Shown here in pieces: positions 1 to 11,407 of a DNA stretch of 64,000 bases. The notes under the pieces were generated by a model. That model saw nothing but the letters and a program-made list of their open reading frames with translations. It did not search any database and had not been told where the DNA came from. Each line of letters starts with the position of its first letter. The stretch's first letter is position 1. This DNA is from Macrophomina tecta (Eukaryota; Ascomycota; Dothideomycetes; Botryosphaeriales; Botryosphaeriaceae). Where the stretch lies: NCBI GenBank assembly GCA_024180945.1, contig JAKSGN010000035.1, forward strand, positions 1,240,001-1,304,000, in the 5' to 3' direction. Made by a program: the position numbers and the translations under genes.

Positions 1-1592
1 ATAGATCTCCGATGCGTAGAGGGACGAGATGCCTTGCCAAGTCGCGCAGAAGATCACGCCGTACAGATAGATGCACACCATAGCCAGGTAGCCCCATCCG
101 GAGGAGGTGACCCCGTCATTGTTGACTGGATCAGCTTTCATGACGTAACCTCCTATGTAGAACTTGATACTGCTTGTCAGGAAAATGTATCAAGGAAAGC
201 GGTCTGTTGTGCTTACCATTGGAATTGCCCCTATCCAAGCTCCGTAAATAAGTCCCTTGCGACGTCCAAGGTAATCCGCAACCCAGAAGGCGAAGATGGC
301 TATGCCCAATGTCTTTGCAATCCCAAAAAAGCTGGTAGCGAAAAGCTTCAAATCCACTGACTTGATACCGAGCGTCTCGAAAATCCTCGGCGAGTAATAA
401 GTGATGATCTGAACACCGGTCATGTTTTGGCACCTACATTATCCATCAGCTGAGCCATTGAAGATTAATGAAGACGCATGTTGGAGAATCAGTGAAGCCC
501 TACATCATCAGAGCCAAGCCTATTCCAACTCTGTTTCTGATGCCCTTCTTGAAGAGCTCCTTCCATTGCGCCTTGAACGGGAGGGCCTTCCCGTTGATCT
601 TTCCCATTACATCCTCACGTATTTCATGCATCTCATGCACGATATACGCATGCGAGGCGGGTAGCTGCCGCAAATGGCAGAGGACTCGTTCCGCTTCCTC
701 AAATCGATTCTTTTTGCAAAGCCAACGGGGAGTTTCCGGACAGAGCGGCAGAAGAATCATCATGATGAAACCGGGCAGAAGCTGTAACCCAAGTGGTACC
801 TGCCACTGCCTCATCCCTTGAGGACTGATTGTACGGTTGACAGCGTAGTTCACCCAAAAGCCGCACATTTGAGACGCCTGCAGCCCGATTTCGAAGAACC
901 CGACGAGGCGGCCACGGATTGATGGTGGGGAAATCTCCGCAATATACCTGGACATGTTAGCGTGTCGGTAGGTTAATTCTGACGCAGCACTAACACTGGA
1001 ATGACAGGAGCTGCAGTGCCTATTCCCAGCCCAGCAACTACGCGCCCAGCAATTAGCAGACCAAGTGAGCCGCGAGACCCAGTCATCAGCGCGGCTCCGA
1101 GCATGAAAACGGCAAGGAATCCGCAAAGAGACCACTTGCGTCCGTATCTCTCGGCAAAAAGATAAGATGCCAGAGCTCCGAAGAAAAGACCAGCTTGGAA
1201 AGCTGAAAGGATATTTGCTGGTAATATTTTAGTAACACAAAGAGAATATCCCCGCACTAAATTCCTTGAGTGGGGTTCTCAGTAGCTTCGCTTACAGCTG
1301 AGGTCATCAAATTCCTTTTCTGAGAGATCGGCGAGGCCAAAATCCCTCTCGAATGAAGGAAGGATCAGTGTCCCTCCCATCACTGAGACATCGTAGCCTA
1401 GTTGATGTTAATGTAGAATGGCCTAAGTAAAGATGCCGCTACAAGGAGTTTTGAAGCCTCAGATGCAAGAAAAACTACGGGCTTCTACTCACCCAGCGCA
1501 AGAGCGCCAAAAGACACTGCCAGGCAATAGAAGTGCACGCTCCAATTTTTGACCTCCGCTGGATCACTGCCTTTGTCGTAACGTTCAGCCAT
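1..1592 (-). CDS. MFS quinate/sugar permease, 3' part cut by window edge
   Basis: Sugar-porter family MFS carrier, closest in feel to fungal quinate permease (QutD), a plasma-membrane importer of quinate or a related sugar. Six exons close in frame: 1493-1592, 1296-1397, 995-1217, 504-947, 217-433 and 162-1 (continues off the edge). The start is ATG at 1592 (MAERYDKGSD). Family signs: the loop-2 motif FAERYGRKW, GRVVAGLGIGTAAPVIPVYIAEISPP across an intron, PETPRWL after TM6, and the GVQIITYYSPRIF segment with YLGRRKG of the second half. Introns are 47-95 nt; the last one uses a CAAG acceptor to give FYIGGYVMKADP, which fits the family. Seen: motifs and splice phases. Known: sugar-porter signatures. 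Inferred: quinate as substrate; another polyol or sugar is possible. The terminal TM helices lie outside the window. Confidence 0.88.
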
Positions 1593-4107
1593 CTTGTGCG
1601 CACCCGTAATAGTGAAAACCTGCACCTCTTGAAAAAAGCCGGGGAGAAGATCTGTCGAGCTTATTATCGGGTATGAGGGTTGTGCCGAGAATTGGTGCTT
1701 GGTCTAAAAGTCTTGAGTACATGCGGGGCGACGTCTCGGCGGCTGGACTTCCAATAAGCAACACCAGCCAAGATTCGCAAAACTTTCAGTGAAAACTTAA
1801 TTTCCAGTCGATTTTTAGGAGTCCGAAAGAGAAGAGTCTAAAGAGAAGGCACCTACACTTGGTTGTTTGCTGCAAAGATTGCTCTAACGGGAAGGGAGTG
1901 CTATTTCAATGAGGATAACTGAAGTCCGTAACATAGTAATGGCAGGCCGGCCGGATGAATCGCGTCGATTAATGCCACACTACCAACCTTAAAAACATAT
2001 TGTGTAGAACTGGCCGCGTTTCTTTTTTCTCCTTGGCCTTGCCCTTGTGACCAAAATGGAGGAATGTACTCCATATGGCAGGTTGTACCATTAGCCATCA
2101 CAGATAATGCAGACACGAGTCAGGATTAATCGGGGATACCGAATTTGGCAAACAGTAGGGAACAGTGCTGGGAAGCTGACTGGCGAACTTTATATTTTCC
2201 ATTAACTTGCAGCGGTGTTGATGCACACATCTAGGCACAAGCGCTAGACGCAATTCGCTGCTTCGAAATCATGATAGATGTCTCAAAAGCCATGCTTAGC
2301 GTATTTAGCAACGAATGCGGCGACTCATACATAACCTGTAGGCCCGAAGGTTCCTATATCTCTCAAAACAGGCGAGGTAACAAAGAAAGCCGTATCAAGC
2401 TGGATTAAAACAGGCAAGAATGCAAGGCTCACACGCGGGGGATTGGCCTACTCACTAGCCTGGGATCTACTCTCTGGGCGGGATGTCTGTTCACAAGCAC
2501 CAACCCTGAGCAGCACTTCCTTTTCTTTTCTTGTTCCACCTCAGACTCCCGATCGATCGCATTACACGGCAGGAATTTATCGTCCCACCATCGCCCAAAG
2601 ACCAAGAAGCTTACACTGTGCAAATCAACCTTGCTTGTAGGACGGGTTGGCTGATCTAAAACTTAGCTGTGTGCGACAAGCGGTTTTTTTTCCGCACAGC
2701 TGTCCTATCGTGTCATTCGCTCCGTGAGGCCACATTGCCAGACACGTTGCAAGACAGAGGCGTCGATTTCAGCTGCCCATACCTTCTGATGGCTCATTGG
2801 TGAGCAACAGCTGCTCAGACTTCTATTTGAGCTAGTTCAGACACAGACTACGTTTCCTGTGCGACTGTATGACCTGTCGACTGAATCTGCTTCAGGCACT
2901 CAGCCTCCATTGCGTAGAGGGCGGCCTTGACTGATGTGGAATATAGTACCTATCTCCAAGCCTCCACGTGGACCTTGCATTCTTTATTCTTTTGCGATAC
3001 ATTTGAATACATAGTTCGGTCAATAGCAACAAGATGGAGGACGGACATGGAGGCCTTGATTTCAGAGAAGGCTCCCAATTCTCGCTTTCTCAGCTCTCAA
3101 CGGCCGTAATATTTTGCTTTGTAGCTGCTGTCGCTATACTTGCACCATGCAACAATGTCAAAAGCAATCCGTGTTCTCGTAAAGACCATAACTTCCAGCC
3201 TACAGACATGCTTGCGGCCTTCGCCATTCAGACCATGTTGCGATGCGCTTTACAATCATGGAGGGTGCCAGATACGCTTGGTGTGGACAGCGGCCCTGCG
3301 AGGAGCGGCTCTCAAGCAATGTATGAAACCTAGGCTCATGGCATGAGTACTCATGAAGCCTCCCACAGCTACAAAAATTTCAGTGTCGTAGCCTTGGCTT
3401 CACTTGTCACTTCCATAGCGTGCATCGCTACCCGCTCCTTCAACATGCTAACTGCCTTCGCGTGGAGGGCCTCACGAGCACAGTACACGTCGCACATTTC
3501 AGCCACATGGTTGCTGCGCTGCCGCTGCTACGCGACTGATGAGGCCGTTTGGGAGAGCGGGGAGCGGTGAGGATGTGAGCGGGATGGTGGATGTTGGATA
3601 GCTGGCCTGAGGGTGGTGCGGCGGGGGGTATGAAGCTTGTCGGTGTGTCTGTTAGGTGAGTGGGCACGGAGACGGCGGAGTAAGAGGCAGCATTTGGGGG
3701 ATGAAGGATATGAGCGCGATATTCGGGATCGAAGGCGCAGGGCGTAGTCTGGGGTTTGGGTGCGAGAATGATACCGGACGACCAGAGAGAGAGGTTCAAT
3801 ACGAGTGATGAAGGCTAATGCAGTGGACCAAGGTTCCGAAGTTGAATGCTATGATGGCCTTCTATGCTGTTCGAAGGATGTACTGCGCCAGAGAGAGTGT
3901 GTGTACACGTGCGATGATGAGTTCTCGTTGGGCAGGTGTGCGAGCAGGCCTCTCAATGATCACACCCACCGAGAGCCGCAACTACCTTTTCTTCTCTCTA
4001 AACCTGTGTTTATCTCACTTGGTTTACCTTCGATTGCCGGTCAACGGGATATTGTGATTTTGCCGACATATATGTAGGTTTTCTACGACTTTTCTTATTT
4101 TTCATGA
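1593..4107. other. intergenic, no supported gene
   Basis: About 2.5 kb between the permease start and the transposon. Only short reading frames without recognisable motifs are present. A small hairpin-like GCGG-T8-CCGC sits near 2680-2695. Nothing else stands out. Confidence 0.5.
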
Positions 4108-4115
4108 GCAATCGG
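4108..4115. repeat. target-site duplication, left copy (GCAATCGG)
   Basis: The 8 bases GCAATCGG lie immediately outside the left terminal inverted repeat and recur exactly at 6841-6848. An 8-bp duplication is the size made by hAT transposases, and a perfect match points to a fairly recent insertion. Confidence 0.95.
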
Positions 4116-4140
4116 CAGACATCCCAATAATAAATAAATA
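4116..4140 (+). repeat. hAT left terminal inverted repeat
   Basis: Starts CAGACATCCCAATAATAAAT. It matches the reverse complement of 6816-6840 at 23 of 25 positions. It abuts the GCAATCGG target duplication. Confidence 0.93.
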
Positions 4141-4168
4141 CATAATATTGACATATTCTTATGTATTC

Positions 4169-4214
4169 ATTGGCAGATCCTAATATTATTATCGATTGCT
4201 AAGCTTATCAATAA
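4169..4214 (+). repeat. hAT subterminal direct repeat, left copy
   Basis: The segment begins ATTGGCAG, continues into an ATATTATTATC stretch and then AAGCTTA-CAATAA. It resembles 6750-6797 in the same orientation. Subterminal repeats are commonly where hAT transposases bind; that role is inferred here. Confidence 0.55.
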
Positions 4215-4217
4215 TTA

Positions 4218-6511
4218 TTAATATAAAACTGAAGCGCCATGCATGTCGTCGTTGCCGCCAGCAATATCCATGACCTTACCATCTACTGCCACGTAGACTT
4301 TGCGGACCAAGTCATTCTTCACCCAGTTGCTCAGGCATTGAAGCTTCTCGATAGTATCAGGCGAGAGCCGTGCCCTGTCCCAAGAAATTGTCCGCCTTGC
4401 GCAAGAGAATACCCGTTCCGGATCGTCGGACATCGCCGGCACACTTAGTATGTCAATGGCCAATTGGTGTAAACGTGGATACTCAATTCTCTGTTCTTCT
4501 CGACACCACCATTCAAGCGGTGTTTTGGTCGTCATAGGTCTTGGCGGAGAATTGACGAATTTTTCGAATTCATCCTCATCTCCGGGTTCATCCAAGACAC
4601 TCATTGACTGCTTGATACGCTCGTACGGTGTTACTTCCCGTCGTTCGTCGTTCAGCCGAGCCGCGGACTCCGACGGGAGTGGCCGGTCCTTGTACTTCGC
4701 CCAATGCTGCCGTGCACCAGCAATAGCGGTCTGCCTCCATTCCTCTGCCCAGTGGCGGTCAAGGTACCTCCGGCGCTTTTCTGGATGGAGCAATAATGCC
4801 GTGGCATATATTGGGTTTCTGTCACTCTCTTCATAATACTTCGAGAGAACCCACCAACCCATGTGAATGGAATGAACCATACGCGCGTTGCTGGCGTATT
4901 TGCCCTGCTTTAACATCAGTCCAGGTCTGGTAATCGATCGAGCCGTCCATGGCTTACCTTGGCATTCTCAAACTGCATGAAAAGAATATCCATATTCTCT
5001 AGCACCTGATCTATTGATGCCCACTCCATTTGCTGCTCCAAGGTCGCTTGGTAAAACGGCTGCAAGAACTCGTGAGTCATTTTGAGTACTTGCCAATCAT
5101 CATGTGTGAGGATGTCGTCTTCCAGCTCGTTGTGGTATTGGTTGAGGAATATTGACAATGGACCCTCTTGGCTGATAGCCGCATCAAGCAACTTGAACCA
5201 TGAGTTCCAACGGGTGATATTGTCAATTCCAAGCGCCTTTTCTGCAATGTCATCCCATGCATCGTTGCGCACTGTGGAATTACGGATGAACACCGCAATG
5301 TTGTGGAGTTTACCCATTGGGCCGATGCTCCGCCAGCCGGCAGTGTCATGGCGTTTCTTGCGCCTGTCGTGACTCTTGTGACAAGTGTTCGACTGAATTT
5401 GGTCGTGTAACGCGTCCGCAACTGTTACATCATTTACCTCGTGTTGCGCCTGCGCAATTGCGGCCTGCAGAGCGTCCTCACTAGTTGCAAAGAGAAAGGC
5501 TTGAAGGGACAAGTTAATGATGTGGCCGGCACACCGCGTTCGAGAGGACACTGGGTCAAGTGTAAGGCCGTACTCTTGCGACAGCTCAACAGCAAGTTGG
5601 CGGAGACAGGTGTCATTCTTTGCGTCATTGTCCCCAGTGAAGTAGCCGATTCGGGGCGCTAAGTGGTACTGTCGGATAATCGTCATCAAGTGAGGTGCCA
5701 TAGCCGTGCCGGCGTGAGAGCGGCGGAGGTTTGGTAGCCCTAGCAATGCTTTCCGAGGTTTGTAGGCCTCGTCAACCCATTGGGCGTGAACAGCGATATA
5801 GGCCTTCCGCTGAGGAGAAGACCATACGTCCATAGCAATGTGTACGAGGCTCCGGGCACGTTCTAGCCATTCCTTTACGGATTGTTGATGCGCATCGTAG
5901 GCCCTATCCAAGTCCGCCGCAACTGTGCTACCGGAATCAGTTAGGAACTCTTCAACGGCAGGGTTGATCGCGGCCAGAAGTGCCTGGTATTCCGGCCAGG
6001 TTACGAAGTTGAGCGGTAAATGTTTATGTGCGGATAGCAACATCTGTGCCTCTCGAAAGGCATCGACATTGATTACACTCCGTAGAGTGTTCATCTCATT
6101 CTCCCTGACTTGCTGCAGCCGCTTGCCGGTTGTTCTTGCGAAGGCATTTTCGATGGCTAGTTGGCGCCTGTTTTGAGATTTTGAATCCTCTCGAACAAGT
6201 ATGTGATGAGCCTTCTCGAGATGATAGCGGGCGTTGCCAGATATGTGGGTTGACCAGGATGGATTGCGACAACGCGTGCAGTAGTGAAGTAATTTCCCGC
6301 TCATAGTACGTGGCTCGTCGCCTTGAGCTTCTCGAAAGTGATCCCATGTTAATGTGGCTCTCAGTTTCCGTCTCTTGACCGTATGCTGAGCTGACGATGC
6401 CTCGGGTTCTGACAGTGTGCTGGCAACTTGTGAGGCACTGTCAGAGGGTACCACGGAGGAAGAACTTGACGGGGCATTGGATTGGGGCAGTGAGGATATG
6501 TTGACGTCCAT
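4218..6511 (-). CDS. hAT transposase, two exons, 746 aa
   Basis: Cut-and-paste transposase. It reads as two frames (4916-6511 and 4218-4916) overlapping at TGATG, but a textbook intron at 4905-4957 (GTAAGC donor, CTGAT branch, GCAG acceptor, 53 nt, phase 0) joins 4958-6511 to 4218-4904 without a stop. Domains in order: Ser-rich N-terminus; BED-type zinc finger near residues 75-105 (CTRC, then a spaced H-x4-H); an RNase H-like core with candidate acidic residues in HIAMDVWSS and FTGDNDAKND; and a C-terminal hAT dimerisation domain holding EWWCREEQ, the YPRLHQLAIDILSVPA segment and ERVFS. The length of 746 aa is normal for the family. Seen: splice sites, motifs, open frame. Known: hAT domain order. 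Inferred: a functional enzyme. A frameshift is the alternative, but it would require the perfect intron to be chance. Confidence 0.93.
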
Positions 6512-6749
6512 TGTCGTGTGTAGAGATATGTCGCTGATGTATTACGAACTGCGTACTTGCAACGTGACGGGTATGGCGAGGCAGCAGTTTCGGTTGCTAG
6601 GAGTTACAAACATTGGAGTTCACCTCCTATCTAGAGGCCTGATAAGCAGTAATATGCGTACAAGACTGCAATTTAATCTGAAACACTCTGGGGGAATTGG
6701 CGCTGGAAAATAGTGGGCCTATATTATTAATAGTTAACAATATATATTT

Positions 6750-6797
6750 ATTGGCAGCGTCTATATTATTATCCTTATGGAAAAGCTTAACAATAAA
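6750..6797 (+). repeat. hAT subterminal direct repeat, right copy
   Basis: Starts ATTGGCAG, followed by TCTATATTATTATC and AAGCTTAACAATAA. It is the partner of 4169-4214 in the same orientation, just inside the right terminal repeat. Confidence 0.55.
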
Positions 6798-6815
6798 TAT
6801 GCCCTTAATAATAAA

Positions 6816-6840
6816 TATATATTTATTACTGGGATGTCTG
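6816..6840 (-). repeat. hAT right terminal inverted repeat
   Basis: The reverse complement starts CAGACATCCCAGTAATAAAT and pairs with 4116-4140. It is followed directly by the second GCAATCGG. Confidence 0.93.
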
Positions 6841-6848
6841 GCAATCGG
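6841..6848. repeat. target-site duplication, right copy (GCAATCGG)
   Basis: Exact copy of 4108-4115, flanking the right end of the hAT element. Confidence 0.95.
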
Positions 6849-8181
6849 TGAGAGATGATGGCTGAACCTTTGATTCTTTTGACTAGAAACTTTACCTAAG
6901 CTTAAATTATGTATGTAGCTTATAAAAAGAAAAATTTTGAAGCTAATACGCAAGAAGGGCATGCCTAGAAGGAGGATCACTCTCCATTTTCAGGTCTCAT
7001 CCAGCGCTGAGCAGGTGTTGTTCTGGACAATCGAGTTATCCATACATCAGTACGCTTAGCTTCGAAGTAACAGCCATCGGTGAGATTTGACTGCCCATTC
7101 ATCCAGCGTCGGTAGTACATCATGTGGCAGGGTGTGGCCATGGTGTGGAACAAGGAAAGGAATTTGGGCTGGTTTCATTCGATGGGCAGGCTGCCCTAGT
7201 CTATATATAAGGGCGCACATCATTCACTTCTGATTTTTCTTTTTTCTGGAATCACTAAGCTCTGGTCTTACCCACTCGCGTAGCGAGTATTTATGCTGTC
7301 TTTGCTCTAATTTCACGGCGACATTCGGCAGTGCTCAAGCAGATTGTACATACAGTTTAAGTCCCTGATTTGGACAATAAAACACCCAGGTAATCGGAAT
7401 TATCTTTTGTGTACTTGCACTCCCCCAAGTGACTTGCAGTCCGACAGGCTAACAACTCTAACCTAACCTAGAAGACAACCGATTTTCCCAACCTGAAAAT
7501 GTAGTCATACCGTGCCCGTGGGAGCAGCGCCATGGTATTTCAAGCTAACATGACATACCAGGAAGGCTCTTCGAACATGTATCTATATCACTCAGAGGGA
7601 CCGCAAGCGATTGCAGGTATATCAATGCCTGCATGCTGATGTGCGGTTGGGTCCGAAGTGGGCCGCACAATTACGTGCTTAATAATCAGGATGGAGCGGG
7701 AATACGGAATGTCGCCATAAATTGGGATGTGAGAGGGCGCCGCTGAGAGGGTGATGGAAATTCTGACGGGGAAACGCTTCTCTGTTTGCAGTACCAATAG
7801 TGAATATGACAGGCTATAGTGGCGAAAGGCCCACGTGCGGCTCGGGACAAAAGCCGTTGCTTCATACTTGTCATGGGAACAGGCGCTAGCAATCTAAGTT
7901 GCGTTCTGCCCCCTCGTGGAAAAGCGAAGTCCGGGCCTGGGAACGGAGGAGCAGCGTGCCTCCATCAAAGGCCTCTTGCAATAGGGTTACTCAAGTCCAA
8001 CTGTGATGCTCCAGGAAGCCTGGATGTATTTGATCTGCGTCTGTGATTGGCCGAATCGCATAAAGCACCATTTCGGGATAGCGTTTCCCGGACTCCTGCG
8101 CTGGTCTGGCCGACTACATCGCCGCAAACCCATCCGCATCAGACCTCTGCACCTCGATGCTCGCGAGAATATTCAGAAGGG
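6849..8181. other. intergenic upstream of the Zn2Cys6 regulator; isolated TATA motif
   Basis: No supported gene in about 1.3 kb. A strong TATA-like run, TATATATAA, lies at 7202-7210 on the plus strand, followed by a pyrimidine-rich stretch, but no convincing reading frame follows. It could serve a distant promoter or an unannotated transcript. The rest shows nothing I can name. Confidence 0.4.
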
Positions 8182-9687
8182 ATGGATGGCACAGTACCCG
8201 GCGGCCGCCGGCGCCGACGTGATGGCTGCTCCGAATGCAAGAGAAAGAAGGTCAGGGTGAGTGTACCGCTCCCTGCGAAGCCAGAAGCCCACGCTGACGC
8301 CATCCCAAAGTGTGATCTCCAGCGGCCCGTCTGTGGCCGATGCGTCCGCTACCCAAAGGAATGCCTATACGAGGCCAAGTTCATCATCGCTAAGAACCCA
8401 CCGCGGGAGAACGCAGCCCCTCTCGGATGCAAAACAAGGAGCGCGTGGATCCCGCTCAACGACCTGGCCGCCCAACCTCAGCATGTCACTTTGGTACAAT
8501 CACCGCTCCTCGCCTCCACAACATGCCGCTTCCTCATGCATCACTTTGGCACACAAACCGCCCCGGTTCTTTTCCCCCTCGCCCCCACCGCCTTCAAACA
8601 GCGCCTTGTCTCCACGGCCGTGCACACGTCCCACCTCTTCTATGCTCTCCTTGCCTCAGCATGCAGCCACCATGCTCGCCTCATCGGCGTGGAACCTCTT
8701 CAGGGGACAGCCCAGATGGTTCTACGGTTCACTCACCTCGCCGTTGCAGGCCTCAAGGACGCCATGGCCGATCCCAAGCAAGTCCTTCGAGTAGAGACAG
8801 CCATGACCGCTATGGCGCTTTGCACCAATGACGTCTGTGACGGGAGTGATGCCCAGCAATGGCGCGTGCACCTAGCGGGCGTGAAGGCTCTCCTTGACGT
8901 CTTCTCCAAAGAAGAGCGCAGGAGAAGGGATGCAGGTGTAGTTGATCCTTTTGCAGAATACTTGGCCAAATGGTTCGCCACTATGAATACGGCGGCGGGC
9001 GTTTCTGGGCTGGACGAAGGTGGAGTAGGTGACTGCAGTGAAGAATCCTGGCCGCTGTTGGGGAGCGGCACCGCGAGGAAAGGTCAAGTGGACGATTTCT
9101 GCGGGTATGACTTGCAGCTCATGCCCCTCTTGGCAAAAGTCGGAAAGTTCGCGAGGCTGAGACAAAATCTGTGCGGTATATATGGAGTGGAGGAATTGAG
9201 AAGGATGCAAGAGTTTGTCGGTGTTGCTGAGGATATGGAGGCGGAGATCTAGTCATTTGCCTACAGCGCGGATCTAAAGGACACCTCGGTGGCGCACGAG
9301 GCACCAAGGTCGAGAGAGCTGCGGGCCACTAACCTGGCATTCATCCACGCTGCATTGCTTCACCTTCATTGTCGGGTAATGCTTCTTCCAAAGCACCATG
9401 GTAAAGTCAGAGAGGACGTTCAGAGAATCCTTGATGCAATCGGTAGCATCTCCATTTCATCGCCAACGAACATTCTCGTCCTCTGGCCAATTTTCAGCGC
9501 CGGCTGCGAAACCGACGATGCCCAGCAACGGGCTATCATTGACAAACGGATGATTACCATGCAAAATCTCGGCATGGGGAACTACAAGCGCGCTCGAGAA
9601 GTCCTCCTCACCTACTGGTCCTCATACAGTCCACTCCGCTGGGACGTCTACATGCAAACCGCAGGCCTCAGCCTCGTCCTCTTCTAA
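8182..9687 (+). pseudogene. Zn2Cys6 fungal transcription factor interrupted by one in-frame TAG
   Basis: Gal4-type regulator with a C-terminal fungal-specific (ARCA-like, Fungal_trans_2) domain; it would act in the nucleus as a DNA-binding dimer. The start chosen is ATG 8182 (MDGTVPGG), close before the zinc cluster. A 54-nt intron (8257-8310, GTGAGT donor, CTGAC branch, AAAG acceptor) splits the cluster. Splicing restores C-x2-C-x6-C-x6-C-x2-C-x6-C (GCSECKRKKVR joined to CDLQRPVC). The intron is a multiple of three and stop-free, so the unspliced frame is also open. At 9250-9252 a TAG ends the frame, yet the same frame continues to 9687 with clear middle and C-terminal family sequence (LAFIHAALLHLHCRVMLLP, then LTYWSSYSPLRWDVY). 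No canonical intron removes the TAG. Full length would be about 483 codons; truncation leaves about 338. It may be a recent null allele, a readthrough stop or a sequencing error. Confidence 0.75.
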
Positions 9688-9716
9688 ACAACCCGCGACT
9701 ATTCCAACGGCCACGC

Positions 9717-11068
9717 TTACGCCGCCAACGGCACATTTGCAAACTCCGCATCTATAAACCGCCTTAGAGCCTTCAACCCCTCCACCATGACCTCCCTCTC
9801 CTGCACATACCCTATCCGCACATAACCCCGGAAATCCTCACCCTCGCCGAAACACAGACATCCAGGCGCGACCAACACGCCCTCCTTCTCCATTAGCCTC
9901 TCGCAAAACGCCACATCATCCACCGGCCGCCCGCCATCCCGCACGAACTGCACAAACGCCGTCGTCCCCGCCCCCGGCTGCACCCAGTGCACGAACCCCT
10001 CATGTTCCCGCACGAACGCGCACAACAACGCCAGGTTCTCCCGCGCCAGCGCGTTGTTGCGCGCCAGCAGGTTCGGCACCACGTCCTCGTCCAGTGCGAA
10101 TGCGGCAACGGCGTCATCCAGCTGCGACACACTGATGGTCGTGTAGTCACGCGTCGAAGCGAGCGAGGCGATGAGCTGCTGGGAGGGCGATGCGATCCAG
10201 CCGAGGCGGATGCCGGCAAGTGAGAAGGCTTTGGACATGGAGCACGTGACGAGGGACTTGGGGTAGCCGAAGGCGAGGATGGAGGGGGGTGGAGGGTTGG
10301 GAGGATTGGTGCCCAGGGAGTGGAAGAGGGGGCGGTAGACTTCGTCGCTGTGGACGAAGAGGTCATGGGCGCGGGCGGTGGCGATGATGCCGGCGAGAGT
10401 GGCGTGGGGGAGGGTGGCGCCGGTGGGGTTTTGGGGGTTGCTGATGGCGGGGCGTTTGTTTTAGTATGGGCTTGGTTGGTGGGGTGAGGAGGAAGAGGGC
10501 TTACTTGATGATGATCAGTTTCGTGTTGGGCCGGATCAGCGCGTTGAGTTCGTCCAGATCGAGCTTCCATCCGTCGTCTGGGTTCGCCCGCCAGAGGCTC
10601 ACCTCCGCGCCGAGAGACTCGGGTACTGAGTGCAGTTGCTGGTATGTGGGATAATGGCAGATCACATGATCTCCCGGCCCGACGTTGGTGTAAAGTGCGA
10701 GAAAGTTGGCCTGGATGGCGCCACTTGTGACGAGCACGTTCTCTGCCGTTAGCTTCACGTCACCAGAGCCATTGTACAGAGCGGCAATGTTGGTGCGCAG
10801 TTTCTTGGAACCAGGAATCGCTCCGTAGACTTGCTTCTGGGTGTAGTCGATGATGCTGTTCGGAGACTTTGGGGAAAAAGAGAGGGATTGAAGGTCATGC
10901 AGTGAGACGGAAGCGCAGCAGGTCTCAGCGAGGTTGTGCTTTGCGTTTTGTTCATGGTCGCCCATCCACTACGCGGAGAGGTGGCATTTCAGCATTCAAT
11001 GCTGGTAATGAAGAGCTGGAAGGTTGGCTACTTACACGCTCGACGGCGAATCGCTTGATCTGCACCAT
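9717..11068 (-). CDS. PLP-dependent class I/II aminotransferase, 406 aa
   Basis: Fold-type I PLP enzyme that would transfer or rearrange an amino group on an amino acid. The overall look is that of fungal proteins annotated as capreomycidine-synthase-like aminotransferases, so the substrate is open. Three exons: 11036-11068 (MVQIKRFAVER), 10505-10968 and 9717-10440, with introns of 67 and 64 nt. The acceptors give WMGDHEQNAKHNLAETC and LIIINNPQNPTGATLP. Key residues: the NPQNPTG loop that holds PLP, HSDEVYRPL with the PLP-contacting Asp/Tyr, and the Schiff-base lysine in SMSKAFSLAGIRLGW, followed by the carboxylate-binding Arg region GYVRIGY. It ends 29 bp from the interrupted regulator (convergent). 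It starts 339 bp from a second aminotransferase on the opposite strand. A TATATA motif lies about 100 bp upstream (11165-11170). Confidence 0.9.
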
Positions 11069-11407
11069 TTTGCGGACTGTTCAATATGGATCGTGGTTTG
11101 GGGAAGAGGAAATTGGCCAGCAATGTGAAGAGTGGGTTGGAGCATACCCTCCAAGATGCGCCCCTATATACAGGTGGCTGCGCACTCAAATACGCCCTAT
11201 GATACCAGGCTCGGAGAAGCAATGCAACAATTTGATTGGCTCAATCGCATACTTTTCCGGACTAGGTTAGTAACGACCGCCAGTAGTCTAACCGGAGTCG
11301 GAGGAAGCCCGCAATGGATTGCCATAAGTAAAGCAGGGAAGGAACCACGAAAAAAAAAAAAAAAAATTAATACGTCCTAAGTCTTTGTTTCTCCGCTGCA
11401 ATCCTCA
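11069..11407. promoter_or_regulatory. shared divergent promoter of two aminotransferase genes
   Basis: The 339 bp between two start codons on opposite strands. It contains TATATA at 11165-11170, suited to the minus-strand gene, and a run of about 17 A residues near 11350-11366, suited as a nucleosome-excluding element for the plus-strand gene. Co-regulation is inferred. Confidence 0.5.

Larger units (their letters stand above)
4116..6840 (-). mobile_element. complete hAT-superfamily DNA transposon (2725 bp)
   Basis: The element is delimited by perfect 8-bp duplications (GCAATCGG at 4108-4115 and 6841-6848). Its ends form terminal inverted repeats beginning CAGACATCCCA; about 25 bases match with two mismatches (left 4116-4140, right the complement of 6816-6840). 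Between them is one transposase gene on the minus strand. AT-rich subterminal zones of about 100-320 bp flank the gene and share a direct repeat (see separate entries). All parts of an autonomous hAT are present: TIRs, TSD, an open transposase with DNA-binding and dimerisation domains, and intact splice sites. No stop codons or obvious RIP-type decay interrupt it. Seen: ends, duplication, open frames. Inferred: possible current activity. Confidence 0.95.

Noticed and set aside
3440..3799. 119-codon minus-strand frame (and overlapping plus frames) left of the transposon
   Set aside because: Low-complexity Ser/Pro/Thr product, no splice partner or family resemblance.
4905..4957. Frameshift splitting the hAT transposase into two genes
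   Set aside because: A canonical 53-nt phase-0 intron with donor, branch point and acceptor joins both frames exactly, so no lesion is needed.
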